A DNA stretch of 64,000 bases from assembly GCF_015319165.1 (NCBI RefSeq), contig NZ_JADIVZ010000007.1, positions 124,001 to 188,000 of the forward strand, written 5' to 3'. This document shows positions 37,859-46,820 of this stretch, one piece after another; position 1 is the stretch's first letter, and every line of letters starts with the position of its first letter. The stretch comes from Nocardioides acrostichi (GTDB lineage Bacteria > Actinomycetota > Actinomycetes > Propionibacteriales > Nocardioidaceae). A program made the position numbers and the translations under genes. The notes under the pieces are model-generated. The model saw only the letters and a program-made list of their open reading frames with translations, ran no database searches and was not told the DNA's origin.

Positions 37859-39418
37859 TCAGTTGACCTGGCGGTCGCGGCCCTCCCAGTACGGCGCGCG
37901 CAGCTTGAACTTCTGCAGCTTGCCGGTGGCGGTGCGGGCGAGCTCGTCGCGGAACTCCACCGACGTGGGTGCCTTGTAGCCGGCCGCCTTCTGCTTGCAC
38001 CAGGTGATCAGCTCGGCCTCGGTGACCTCGGCGTCGGGGGCGAGGACGACGAGCGCCTTGATCGTCTCGCCCCACTTCTCGTCGGGGACGCCGATCACCG
38101 CCACCTCCGAGACGGCGGCGTGCGAGAACAGCACGTCCTCGACCTCGATCGACGACACGTTCTCGCCGCCGGTGATGATGACGTCCTTCTTGCGGTCGCT
38201 GATGGTGAGGTAGCCGTCGTCTCCGATGACGCCGCCGTCGCCGGTGTGGAACCACCCGCCGGCCAGCGCACGCTCGGACTCCTCGGGCTGCTCCCAGTAG
38301 CCCTCGAGCACCACGTTCGATCGGGCCAGCACCTCGCCGCCGTCGCTCTCGTCGTCCGCCTCGGAGATCGAGAGGGTCACACCGAGGGCCGGCGCGCCCG
38401 CGCGGGTGAGCTTGACGGCCTTCTCCTCGGGCGAGAGACGGTCGTACTCCGCGCGGTTGCGGTTGATGGTCAGCAGCGGCGAGGTCTCGGTGAGGCCGTA
38501 GATCTGGATGAACTCCCAACCGAGCTCCTGCTCGACTCGCACCACGGTCTTCGTGGGCGGCGGGGCACCGGCCATGATGATGCGCACCTTGTCGCGACCG
38601 GGGATCGGCCCGTCCCAACTCTGGGCCGCCTCGAGCACGGCGGCGGCCACGGCGGGCGCGGCGCACATGACGGTGACTCCGTGCTCCTCGATCCGTCGCA
38701 GGATCTCGGCGCCGTCGATCTTGCGGATCACGATCTGCTTGACGCCCAGGCCGGTCATCGCGAACGGCATGCCCCAGCCGTTGGCGTGGAACATCGGCAG
38801 CGTGTGCAGGTAGACGTCGCGGTCACTCACGGTCGTGTGCATGGCGAAGGTGACCGCGTTGGTCCAGATGTTGCGGTGGGTGATCTGCACGCCCTTGGGC
38901 CGGGCCGTCGTGCCGGAGGTGTAGTTGATGCACGCGGTGGCGTTCTCGTCGTGCTCCCACGGCTGCGGCACCGCACCCTCGGGAGCGTAGATCTGCTCGT
39001 CGTCGCCGATCACGATGCGGTGCTCGGCCGTGACGTCGCGCAGTTCGTCGTCGAGTTCGGGGTCGATGATGAGCACCCGGGCACCGGAGTGCTCGACGAT
39101 GTAGCTCACCTCGTCGGGTCGCAGCCGGAAGTTCACCGGCACCAGCACCCGGCCGTACCCGGCCACGCCGAAGAACGCCGTGAGCAGGCGGGCACTGTTG
39201 TGGCTGACCACGGCCACGCGGTCGCCGAACCCGATACCCATCTCGTCGAGCTTGGCGGCCTGCCGGGCGGCGAGCGCGTGCAGCTGCGCGTAGGTCAGCT
39301 CACCCTTCTCGCCCAGGGGGGCGGCCGGCTGGCTCGGCTCGTCGACCACACCGGTGCGCTCGCCGTACACCGTGACGGCGCGCTCGATGAAGTCGGAGAC
39401 GCTGAACGGGACGATCAT
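37859..39418 (-). CDS. AMP-forming acyl-CoA synthetase
   Basis: This 519-aa ANL-superfamily ligase activates a carboxylic acid, probably a fatty acid, to its CoA thioester. Motifs: P-loop YTSGTTARPKG, the A5 segment IYGLTETSP, GWFHTGDGG, and the catalytic lysine near the end (TATGKLQKFKLR). ATG 39418 has GAGGAGGAAGC directly upstream. It follows the PlsC-like gene after a 111-bp gap, so it may be part of the same lipid-type cluster. Confidence 0.88.
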   Translation of the reverse strand: MIVPFSVSDFIERAVTVYGERTGVVDEPSQPAAPLGEKGELTYAQLHALAARQAAKLDEMGIGFGDRVAVVSHNSARLLTAFFGVAGYGRVLVPVNFRLRPDEVSYIVEHSGARVLIIDPELDDELRDVTAEHRIVIGDDEQIYAPEGAVPQPWEHDENATACINYTSGTTARPKGVQITHRNIWTNAVTFAMHTTVSDRDVYLHTLPMFHANGWGMPFAMTGLGVKQIVIRKIDGAEILRRIEEHGVTVMCAAPAVAAAVLEAAQSWDGPIPGRDKVRIIMAGAPPPTKTVVRVEQELGWEFIQIYGLTETSPLLTINRNRAEYDRLSPEEKAVKLTRAGAPALGVTLSISEADDESDGGEVLARSNVVLEGYWEQPEESERALAGGWFHTGDGGVIGDDGYLTISDRKKDVIITGGENVSSIEVEDVLFSHAAVSEVAVIGVPDEKWGETIKALVVLAPDAEVTEAELITWCKQKAAGYKAPTSVEFRDELARTATGKLQKFKLRAPYWEGRDRQVN

Positions 39419-39529
39419 GCTTCCTCCTCGCGACATGTGATGGCGCCCACTCTAGGCCCGCTCGGGTTGGCCTCCCGCTGGCCGAGCGAACGGGACGCCG
39501 AGCGGCCGGAAGCGGACGTCGCGACGGGC

Positions 39530-40465
39530 TCAGCGACGCCAGGCCGCGATACGACGCGTGCCGTTCTCAGCGTGGGGGGACTCGGTCTGCGCCCACACCC
39601 GGCGCCAGGCCGCGACATCGGGACCGCTCGGATCGGGGGTCGCGCCCGCGGCCCGGCGCCGCTGGGCGGCGTACCAGTCGCTGGTGTCCTCGTCGAGCAG
39701 CGCGGCGACGGCGTCGCGGATGCGCGGCGCGTAGTCGCGCACCGACTCGCCCTCGCGAGGCCGGATCGGCTCACCGAAGCGCACCGTGAGTTGGCGTCGC
39801 CGTCCGGCATCCTTCAGCGGCCAGCCGGCACCGCGCGGCATCGCAGCGAACGTGCCCCGGTGTGCGACGGGCACGACCGGCACGTCGTAGGTGTGGGAGA
39901 GGAACGCGGCGCCCATCTTGAACCGGCTCATCCAGCCGTCGGTCGAGCGCGTGCCCTCGGGGAAGATCACCAGGCTCCACCCCTGGTCGAGCACCTCGCC
40001 GGGCGTGGTCGCCATCGCACCACCGTGCCGGTCGATGGGGAACGTGTTGAACAACAGCGACGAGCCGACCGCGCGCCACCAGGTGTCGAAGAAGTAGTCG
40101 GCTGCTGCGGCCACCGCGGTGCGCCGGCGCCACTCGTCGGGCAGCGAGAGCAGGATCAGCGGCGTGTCGAGGTGCGAGGCGTGGTTGGCGGCGAAGATCA
40201 CCGGCCCCTCGATGCGCTCCAGCACGTCGAGACCCTGGACCTGGGTGCGCACCTGGGAGCGGAACACCGGTTCGAGACCGGCCTTCTGCGCCACCTCGCG
40301 CACCGCCACCGCCGCCTTGGTGCGCGACCAGTCGGAGTCGCGCACCGCCTGGCGCTGATCGGGCACGAACGCCTCGGCCGAGCGCGGCACCTGCGAGCGG
40401 CGTCCCCAGCGCCAGCCGCGGGCGGTGCGCCGGACGTCGTCGATGCTCTCGTTCACGAACCCCAC
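39530..40465 (-). CDS. PlsC-like 1-acylglycerol-3-phosphate acyltransferase
   Basis: This 311-aa acyltransferase has the catalytic NHASHLD motif (NHxxxxD) and the FPEGTRS substrate-binding block. It is longer than typical PlsC, with N- and C-terminal basic extensions. GTG 40465 has GGGGAGG 7 nt upstream. It is the last gene of a tight four-gene operon (19 bp after the LarA-like gene), which suggests it acylates a product made by the upstream reductases. Confidence 0.85.
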   Translation of the reverse strand: MGFVNESIDDVRRTARGWRWGRRSQVPRSAEAFVPDQRQAVRDSDWSRTKAAVAVREVAQKAGLEPVFRSQVRTQVQGLDVLERIEGPVIFAANHASHLDTPLILLSLPDEWRRRTAVAAAADYFFDTWWRAVGSSLLFNTFPIDRHGGAMATTPGEVLDQGWSLVIFPEGTRSTDGWMSRFKMGAAFLSHTYDVPVVPVAHRGTFAAMPRGAGWPLKDAGRRRQLTVRFGEPIRPREGESVRDYAPRIRDAVAALLDEDTSDWYAAQRRRAAGATPDPSGPDVAAWRRVWAQTESPHAENGTRRIAAWRR

Positions 40466-40484
40466 GAGCAGACCTCCCCGAGCC

Positions 40485-42068
40485 TTAGACCCGCACGTCG
40501 GCGAGCAGATGCGGCGGGTTGTGCAGGTAGGTGATCGACGGGCTGGTGCCCACCGAGCCCGACACCATCTCGAGCGCGTCGGCCAGCGTGGATGCCGCCC
40601 GGAAGCCGAGCCGCGAGGCCACCCGCCGATCGCCACCGACCCACACGACGTCACCGACATGGTCCATCGCGTGCGCCGCCCAGTACCACATGTAGAACGG
40701 GTGCACCCCGTGATAGGCGTGCGAGGTGCGGTAGAGGTGCACGTACCAGGGATCCTCGGCGAACTGCCGTTCGTACTTCTCCCCGATCACGGCCGGGTCG
40801 GTGGTCTCGGCGAGCACCTCCTCGTAGAAGTCGACGTAGGAGGGGTGATGCAGCTGGTTGAAGCCCTCGTCGAGCGGGTGGTAGAGGATCACCGCTCCCC
40901 CGCGTCGGACGACGGGATGGTTGCGGTAGGAGTTGAAGTAGTAGCCCAGCCCCATGCAGGTCGCCAGGATTGGGTTCATCGAGCTGTTGACGTTGTAGGG
41001 CCCCAGGTAGGGCACGCCCATCACCAGCACGTCGGAGTAGCCGTCGACCTCGACGCAATGCTGGCGGTGCACCCGCTCCAGCGTCTGCTCGTGCACCCCC
41101 TCGACCTCGCCGGCGCTGACGCCGGTCAGGCCGTACGGCGCCCGCATGTCGTGGAAGATCTTGTGCCGCAGCTTCTGCGGCGCGAGCGCGAGCCCGCGCC
41201 GCGCGGCGAGCATCGAGGCCTGGTCGCGCACCGACCACTCCCACTCGCGCTTCTGCAGGAACTCATACGGCTTGGGGAACACGTCGTTGTTGACGGTGGT
41301 CTCGATCTGGAACACCTTCACGTGCTCCTTGATGATCCGACCCATCCGCCACGCCGACTGGTGCATGGCCGACTTCTTGTGGTCCATGAACGAGCGCGAG
41401 TGCACCATCGTGTGCGCGTTGTGGTGGTGACGCAGGCTCTTGTACGACGCCAGTCCGATGCCCACCGACTTGTGGCCGCCGTCCATCGCCACGAGGTTCA
41501 GGTTGACGTACACCAGCAGGTCGGACTCCGCGGCCCGCTTGCTGATCTCGACGTCCTCGCCCTCATCGGTGGTGCCCAGGTGAGTGAGGTTGGCGCGGTC
41601 CTCGGCGTCGAAGTTGTAGAGCTTGCCTTGGGGGTGGAACGAGCGGAACACCCGCTCGCCCACGATGTGGCGCAGCTCGGCCGGAGTCATGCGCCGGTGC
41701 AGCGCGTTCGCGGCGATGATCTCGACGTCGTCGACCCCGGCCTCGGCGGCCATCGTGAGCACCTGCTCGATGACGCGCTGGCGCACGTCGGGCGCCTTCA
41801 TCGTCGGCAGCGGCAGCGAGAGGTCGTCGAAGGCGATGGTCAGCTTCATGCCCGCGAACAGCAGTTCGGGCAGCGGGTCGGAGTCGACGGGATCCAGCAG
41901 GGCGTTGCGGATCGTGCCCTCGACGTCGTCGACGGCCGGCAGCGACTCCGGCGGGTAGACCACGCGGGTGCCGAGCGGGAACTCCTCGAGCCGGAAGCCG
42001 AGACCCTCGTGCACCACCAGCGGCGGGGTGCGGTCGTCGACCTCGAGCACGAATCCTGGGCGTGTCAC
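40485..42068 (-). CDS. LarA-like (lactate racemase N-terminal domain, DUF2088) protein
   Basis: This 527-aa protein contains the LarA fold. Segments corresponding to LarA active-site regions are ANALHRRMTP, VAMDGGHKSVGIG with Lys200 at the position that carries the nickel-pincer cofactor in LarA (GGRKS there), and a His-rich HHHNAHTMVH. LarA itself racemises lactate; the family also includes other 2-hydroxyacid racemases and epimerases. No larB, larC or larE lies in this window. The GTG start has GAGGAGCACCC before it. Its partners here are lipid-type enzymes, so the substrate is probably not lactate. Confidence 0.8.
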   Translation of the reverse strand: MTRPGFVLEVDDRTPPLVVHEGLGFRLEEFPLGTRVVYPPESLPAVDDVEGTIRNALLDPVDSDPLPELLFAGMKLTIAFDDLSLPLPTMKAPDVRQRVIEQVLTMAAEAGVDDVEIIAANALHRRMTPAELRHIVGERVFRSFHPQGKLYNFDAEDRANLTHLGTTDEGEDVEISKRAAESDLLVYVNLNLVAMDGGHKSVGIGLASYKSLRHHHNAHTMVHSRSFMDHKKSAMHQSAWRMGRIIKEHVKVFQIETTVNNDVFPKPYEFLQKREWEWSVRDQASMLAARRGLALAPQKLRHKIFHDMRAPYGLTGVSAGEVEGVHEQTLERVHRQHCVEVDGYSDVLVMGVPYLGPYNVNSSMNPILATCMGLGYYFNSYRNHPVVRRGGAVILYHPLDEGFNQLHHPSYVDFYEEVLAETTDPAVIGEKYERQFAEDPWYVHLYRTSHAYHGVHPFYMWYWAAHAMDHVGDVVWVGGDRRVASRLGFRAASTLADALEMVSGSVGTSPSITYLHNPPHLLADVRV

Positions 42069-42078
42069 GGGTGCTCCT

Positions 42079-43281
42079 CTATCTGCTCGAGCGGGGGTCG
42101 TAGGCGACCTTGACGGTGCCGAGGCGGCCGGTGGAGTGGGCGTGGTCGAGGGCCTCGCGCCACCGGTGCAACGGGTAGCTCGCGACGCCCTTGGCCAACT
42201 GCTCGACCGCGGGGTGTGCGGCCAGGCGCAGCGCGGTCTCGAAGGCGCCCTCCCCCGTCGGCTCGCTGCGTGAGGAGGCGTAGGTGCCGACGACCTCGAG
42301 CTCACGGAACCAGGCTGCCGAGAGGTCGGCGGCCGCGGGCATCCCCGAGAGGACGACGCGCCCGCCGGCCCGCGTGGCGCCGAGCGCCGTCTCGAGCGAG
42401 GTCGACGAGCCGACCGCGTCGATCGCGACGTCGACGCCACCGAGCAGGTAGGGCGAGGAGAACTCCGGACGCAGCTGGAACGCGCCGGTGGTGCGGCGGA
42501 TCCGGCGCAGCACCTCGTGCGGGGCCACCACGTCGCTGGCGCCGAGCTCGAGCGCAAGCTCGCGCTGGTGCGGATGCTTGGCCACGACCACGATCTCCCC
42601 GGCCGGGGTCAACTCGCGCAGCGCCAGGGTCGCGAACAGCCCGACCGACCCGGCGCCGCTCACGAGCACCCGGTCGCCGGTGCGCACGCCGGCGCGGAGC
42701 GCGGTGTGCACCGCGCACGCGATGGGCTCGACCAGCACCGCCTGCTCGTCGCTCCAGCCCTCGGGCACCGGGTGCAGCTGAGTGCGATGGGCGACGAGCT
42801 GCTGCCCCCAGCCGCCGCCGGTGTCGTGGCAGAACCCGGTCTGCAAACCCGCCGACACGTCACCGACCGTGATGCGCGAGCACACGTTCGTGCGACCGGC
42901 GGCGCAGCTCTCGCACGGCTCGACGCCCCGCGCGGCACAGCTGAGCACCGGGTCGATCACGACGCGGGTGCCGGCGTGGAGGTCATCGACGTCCTCGGTG
43001 AGCTCGGCGACCACTTCGTGCCCCGGCACGAACGGCAGCGACACGAGGGCGGAGAAGTACAGGCTCGTGCGCCCCGAGAGCATGCCGAGATCGGAGCCGC
43101 AGATACCCGAGAGCCGGGTGCGCAGCGGCGCCCAGCCGGGCTTGTCGACGCGGGGCTCCTCGATGGTGACCAGCCGCAGGGGTGCGGCGAAGCCCGAGAG
43201 CAGGCCCGGCATGCGCGAGCCCATCGCCTTGCCGGCCACCGTGCGCGGCAGCGAGCGGAACATCTCCAGCGCCAGCATCAT
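42079..43281 (-). CDS. Zinc-dependent alcohol dehydrogenase (MDR family)
   Basis: This 400-aa MDR protein has the catalytic-zinc motif GHEVVAEL (GHE) and the first ligand in SGICGSDLG. The structural-zinc-type cysteine loop is CAARGVEPCESCAAGRTNVC, and the Rossmann motif is VSGAGSVGLFATLAL. Near the N-terminus it carries an extra ~45-residue segment before the catalytic domain. ATG 43281 overlaps the stop of the acyl-reductase/HAD gene (ATGA), and the LarA-like gene follows after 10 nt. It likely interconverts an alcohol and aldehyde or ketone in the same pathway. Confidence 0.88.
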   Translation of the reverse strand: MMLALEMFRSLPRTVAGKAMGSRMPGLLSGFAAPLRLVTIEEPRVDKPGWAPLRTRLSGICGSDLGMLSGRTSLYFSALVSLPFVPGHEVVAELTEDVDDLHAGTRVVIDPVLSCAARGVEPCESCAAGRTNVCSRITVGDVSAGLQTGFCHDTGGGWGQQLVAHRTQLHPVPEGWSDEQAVLVEPIACAVHTALRAGVRTGDRVLVSGAGSVGLFATLALRELTPAGEIVVVAKHPHQRELALELGASDVVAPHEVLRRIRRTTGAFQLRPEFSSPYLLGGVDVAIDAVGSSTSLETALGATRAGGRVVLSGMPAAADLSAAWFRELEVVGTYASSRSEPTGEGAFETALRLAAHPAVEQLAKGVASYPLHRWREALDHAHSTGRLGTVKVAYDPRSSR

Positions 43282-45653
43282 CGGGCCGCTCCCGCAGGAT
43301 TCAGGCCGCGCGCGGCGGTTCGGGGGCTGGCCCACTCCACGACGGTCCAGTGGTGCTTCTTGGCGTGGCGGAACAGCGCGACGTCGGGACTCACCGCCAC
43401 CGGTCGGCCCGCGGCCTGGAGCAGCGGCAGGTCGGAGTGGGAGTCGGCGTAGGCGTAGCTCTGCGCGAGATCGACTCCGTGGTCGGCAGCCCAAGAGCGC
43501 ATGAACGCGGCGCGCGACTCGCCCACCAGCGGCGAGGAGGCGAGGTGTCCGGTGCACACGCCACGCTCGTCGACGGCGAGGTCGGCGGCCTCGATGTGGT
43601 CGAACAGCGGCGCGAGCGGTCGGGTCAGGGGTCGGATCGCGCCGGTGATGAGCACGGTGCGCTGTCCGGCGCGCCGGTGCTCCCGGATGCGGCGCACCGC
43701 GGCCGGCGCGAGCCGCGACAGCACGTGGTCGGTGAGGTGCTCGTCGGCCACGGCCTCGAGGTCGGCCAGCCGGGCGCCGGCGTAGTCGCGGTAGACCGCC
43801 CTCAGGAAGGCGCTGCGCTCTCGCCGCTCCGCCCGCACCAGCCCGGGCACCCGGGCGGCCATGCGCGAGAGCTCCGCGAACCGCTCGCCCGCGTCGAGCT
43901 CTTGGAGGCGCATCCAGAGGAACGTCTCGATGACGTTGGACGACAGCAGCGTGCCGTCCATGTCGAAGAAGGCGGCCCCACTGTTCGACGACTGGCCCGA
44001 CGACTGGCCCGACGACTGACCCGACGACTGACCCGACGACTGACCCGACGGGACAGCCTTGAGGTCGCTCCCACCGGCCGTGCGGCCGCGGCGCAGGGCG
44101 CGCAGCTCGTCCATCTTGCGCACGGGCTCGGTGACCGAGGGGCAGTGCACGTCGACGAGGTAGTGCCGCCAGTTAACGACGGCGGTGTCGAAGGCGAACC
44201 GCGCGCGGTCGTCGTCGGAGAGCGAGGCGAAGAGGGCGAGGGTGTGGCCGTCGACGAAACGCAGCTCGGCTTGGGCGTACTCGGCGTAGATGGTCAGGTA
44301 GCGGCGCAGGAACTCCAGGCGGCGGCCCTGCCGGTCGAGCTGCCGGGTCAGCTCGCGGGTGCGGGCGCTGCGCGGGGTGCGCTCGAGCACGAAGTCGGCC
44401 ACCTTCACGGCTCGCTCGCTGGTGGAGAGCAACCGCTCGACCGACGCGGCCCCGGGGAACCGCCACTCCGGCAGCTGGACGGCGCCGCGCTGGCCTCCCG
44501 CGAACGGGTGCTGCTCGAAGTACCCGCGCACGCAGTCGTAGAGGGTGCCGAAGGTGAGCGGGTTGCGGTCGCCCGACGACACGTGGAAGTACTCCGCGTC
44601 TCCCGCCTCGGGCGGATGCGCGAGCACCGCCACCAGCGCGGCGACCACGTGGTCGACGGGCACGATGTCGACGATGGTGTCGGCCGACGAGGGGAACTCC
44701 GGCAGTTCGCCGCGCCCGTAGGCGAGGATGAGCGGCTCGGCCATCTTGAAGCCCTCGATCCAGCCCGGGTGGGGCCTCTCGAGGGCGGACTCGATGATGC
44801 TCGGCCGCACGATGGAGACCCGGTGCCCGGCCCGGGCGTGCGCCTCGACGACGCGCTCGCCCAGGGCCTTGGTGAAGGTGTAGCAGTCGGTCCAGCCCAG
44901 GCTGCGGGCCCGCTCGGTGCCGCGCAGCACCAGCTCCTTCTTCACCCATGCCTTGCGCGCCGCCTCGGTGGCGGCGGCAGCCGTGAGCAGCCCGGCGCGC
45001 GAGTGCTCCTTCTCGGCCTTGCGCCGCTGCTCGGCCAGCACCTCGCTGGTGCGGCTGGCGTGCTCGACCTCGCGGCGCTGGGCCAGCCCCCAGGCGAGCT
45101 CGCTCTCGAGGTCGACGTCGTGCTCGACCGGCGCCTCGGGGATGTGGCCGCGTCGGCGTCCGGCGACGTAGGCGGTCGAGACGTGCACGTAGTGCACGTC
45201 TCCGCCCGAGGCCTCCTCGGCCTCGACGAGCCGGGCCAGCAGATCGCGGGTGCCGACCACGTTCGAGGTGAAGCCTTCATCGACCGGAGGGTCGAACGAC
45301 ACGTCGCCGGCGCAGTGCACGACGGCATCGAGGTCGGTGGGCAGCGGCGGCACGTCGGCGAGGTCACCCTCGACCACCGCGACGCGGCCCGACGTCTCGG
45401 CCATGAGCGCCTCGACGCCACCGGCAGCGTCGACAACTCGCTCGAAGGCCGGTTTGCCCAGGAGGGAGGCCGTGCGCGCGGCACCGCTGGTCGACCCCTT
45501 GGGCCGCACCAGCACGCTCACGCGCACGTCGGCGACCTCGCTCAGCAACAGGTGCAGCAGGGCCTCGCCCACGAAGCCCGTGACACCGGTCAGGAGCACG
45601 TGACGACCCGCGAGGCGCTGCTCGATGCTGCCGACTGCGGCGACGTACGTCAT
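43278..45653 (-). CDS. Fatty acyl reductase (SDR/male-sterility type) fused to HAD-IB phosphatase
   Basis: This 791-aa fusion has an N-terminal extended-SDR acyl reductase (about residues 15-520) with LLTGVTGFVGEALL, HVSTAYVAG and the catalytic Tyr/Lys pair in YTFTKALGERV. It has a C-terminal HAD-IB domain from about 560 with FFDMDGTLLSSN, VLITGA and YADSHSDLPLL. The linker (about residues 533-558) is five SGQS repeats encoded by 12-bp tandem repeats. ATG 45653 follows GGAG. It resembles mycobacterial acyl-CoA reductases that make fatty alcohols, plus a SerB-like phosphatase. First gene of a four-gene operon. Confidence 0.85.
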   Translation of the reverse strand: MTYVAAVGSIEQRLAGRHVLLTGVTGFVGEALLHLLLSEVADVRVSVLVRPKGSTSGAARTASLLGKPAFERVVDAAGGVEALMAETSGRVAVVEGDLADVPPLPTDLDAVVHCAGDVSFDPPVDEGFTSNVVGTRDLLARLVEAEEASGGDVHYVHVSTAYVAGRRRGHIPEAPVEHDVDLESELAWGLAQRREVEHASRTSEVLAEQRRKAEKEHSRAGLLTAAAATEAARKAWVKKELVLRGTERARSLGWTDCYTFTKALGERVVEAHARAGHRVSIVRPSIIESALERPHPGWIEGFKMAEPLILAYGRGELPEFPSSADTIVDIVPVDHVVAALVAVLAHPPEAGDAEYFHVSSGDRNPLTFGTLYDCVRGYFEQHPFAGGQRGAVQLPEWRFPGAASVERLLSTSERAVKVADFVLERTPRSARTRELTRQLDRQGRRLEFLRRYLTIYAEYAQAELRFVDGHTLALFASLSDDDRARFAFDTAVVNWRHYLVDVHCPSVTEPVRKMDELRALRRGRTAGGSDLKAVPSGQSSGQSSGQSSGQSSGQSSNSGAAFFDMDGTLLSSNVIETFLWMRLQELDAGERFAELSRMAARVPGLVRAERRERSAFLRAVYRDYAGARLADLEAVADEHLTDHVLSRLAPAAVRRIREHRRAGQRTVLITGAIRPLTRPLAPLFDHIEAADLAVDERGVCTGHLASSPLVGESRAAFMRSWAADHGVDLAQSYAYADSHSDLPLLQAAGRPVAVSPDVALFRHAKKHHWTVVEWASPRTAARGLNPAGAAR
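43986..44045 (-). repeat. Five 12-bp tandem repeats in the reductase/HAD linker
   Basis: Five 12-mers, two of cgacgactggcc and three of cgacgactgacc, encode Ser-Gly-Gln-Ser units. The length change per unit is four codons, so copy number can vary without a frameshift. Confidence 0.9.
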
Positions 45654-45734
45654 GGGGGACTCCCTCCGGCCGAGGTGTGCTGGCACGGTATCGGCAGGTT
45701 GGGACGTCGCGACAGCGGGGTCGCCCCCCACGGG

Positions 45735-46316
45735 TCAGCCGACGACGCCGGCACCGTCGAGGATGAGCAGCACGCCGAAGATCGCGAACAGCGCGGCGGC
45801 CCCGTAGGTGATGACCTTCTCGGGCAGCGTCTTGCCGAGCAGGGCGCCGACCACGATGGCCAGCGCGTCGGCGGCGACCATGCCCACCGTGCTGCCGATC
45901 CAGGTGCCGAACCAGCCGTGCTGCGTGGCGAGGGTGATGGTGGCGAGCATCGTCTTGTCGCCGAGCTCGGCGAGGAAGAACGCGACTCCGACCGCGAAGA
46001 TCGCGGCGCCCTGACTCGTGCGGGCCTTGTCGGCTTCCTCGTCGGTGAGCTCGTCGCCGCGCAGGGTCCACAGCGCGAACCCGAGGAAGGCGATGCCGGC
46101 CACGATCGCGATCGCGCCCTGGTAGTCGGCGAAGGCACTGCCGATGAGCGCACCGATGGCGACCGAGGCCAGGTGCACCACCGCGGTCGCGAGCGTGATC
46201 GCGATGATCACGTCGCGAGCCCGGTAGCGCACGGCGAAGGTCATCGCCATCAGCTGGGACTTGTCACCGAGTTCGGCGACGAAGATGACGGCAGTGCTGA
46301 GCAGGAAGGCTTCCAT
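45735..46316 (-). CDS. TMEM165/GDT1 (UPF0016) family Mn2+ exporter
   Basis: This 193-aa protein has six membrane helices in two repeats, each with the signature E-x-G-D-(K)-(S/T): AELGDKSQ (about residues 14-21) and AELGDKTM (about 115-122). Bacterial members export manganese. The gene is directly downstream of a manganese-type yybP-ykoY riboswitch, which fixes the likely ion. The ATG has GAGAGGACACC before it. Confidence 0.92.
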   Translation of the reverse strand: MEAFLLSTAVIFVAELGDKSQLMAMTFAVRYRARDVIIAITLATAVVHLASVAIGALIGSAFADYQGAIAIVAGIAFLGFALWTLRGDELTDEEADKARTSQGAAIFAVGVAFFLAELGDKTMLATITLATQHGWFGTWIGSTVGMVAADALAIVVGALLGKTLPEKVITYGAAALFAIFGVLLILDGAGVVG

Positions 46317-46405
46317 GGTGTCCTCTCGCCGGCCCAGAGACAGCCGCCGGCGACGTCCTCTCGGCCGGCACTCGGGCGCACGTGCGTGCGCCGTGCGGGT
46401 GTCGG

Positions 46406-46517
46406 TCGAAAGTCTCGTCCGCCGCCGTACCGGCCGGCCTGCCGTGCCGGGCCTCGGATCTCGAAGAATCCCAAGGCCAGTGTGTCGACACGACTGTTGG
46501 GGACTACTCCCTTTCGA
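46406..46517 (-). promoter_or_regulatory. yybP-ykoY manganese riboswitch
   Basis: On the minus strand the aptamer begins TCGAAAGGGAGTAGTC (from 46517) and closes with GACGAGACTTTCGA (to 46406). The pairing TCGAAAG/CTTTCGA forms P1, and GGGAGTAG and ACGAGAC are the conserved loop elements of the yybP-ykoY class. About 90 nt of GC-rich expression platform lead to the Mn2+ exporter start, with GCCGGC-type repeats that could hide the ribosome site. High Mn2+ should switch the exporter on. Confidence 0.85.
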
Positions 46518-46558
46518 GGCGGCACGCTACCGGATGCCCGATGAGAGAGGAACTCGCG

Positions 46559-46587
46559 GCCCCGCTCGCCCCGGGACAGAGCGGGGC
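46559..46587 (-). terminator. Hairpin between tRNA-Val and the riboswitch leader
   Basis: GCCCCGCTC (46559-46567) pairs with GAGCGGGGC (46579-46587). On the minus strand it is followed by CGCGAGTTCCTCTCTC, a weakly T-rich tail. It lies 55 nt beyond the tRNA-Val 3' end, so it probably ends the tRNA transcript. Confidence 0.5.
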
Positions 46588-46641
46588 GCGCACCGTCCGG
46601 GTGCAGACGTGCCCCGTGGCGCGCCGCGCCAAACCTCCGGG

Positions 46642-46713
46642 TGGGCGCAGAGGGGATCGAACCCCCGGCCGCCTCGTTGTAAGCGAGGTGCTCTACCGCT
46701 GAGCTATACGCCC
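46642..46713 (-). tRNA. tRNA-Val (anticodon TAC)
   Basis: On the minus strand the acceptor stem is GGGCGTA/TGCGCCC, the D arm GCTC/GAGC, the anticodon stem CCTCG/CGAGG with loop CTTACAA, and the T arm GGGGG-TTCGATC-CCCTC. Anticodon TAC reads GTA and probably other valine codons. The CCA end is not encoded. Confidence 0.95.
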
Positions 46714-46758
46714 GGAACGGCCGTCGGAGCGGCCGCCGCGCGCAGAGAGTACCGAACA

Positions 46759-46802
46759 CGGATCGGCCCCCGCCCCATGTGTTGTCTCCGGGGGCCGATC
46801 CG
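46759..46802 (-). terminator. Strong hairpin after the DUF4331 operon
   Basis: A 14-bp inverted repeat CGGATCGGCCCCCG / CGGGGGCCGATCCG (46759-46772, 46789-46802) lies just beyond the stop of the His-rich protein gene and before tRNA-Val. No U-tract follows on the minus strand. Confidence 0.6.
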
Positions 46803-46820
46803 CTCAGCGGACCGGTCTTC

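Noticed and set aside
40485..42068. Authentic lactate racemase
   Set aside because: The family fold is clear, but the length, diverged sequence and lipid-operon context do not support lactate as the substrate.
43182..46544. 1120-codon plus-strand frame
   Set aside because: It runs antisense through the dehydrogenase, reductase/HAD and exporter genes and the riboswitch; no domain is visible.
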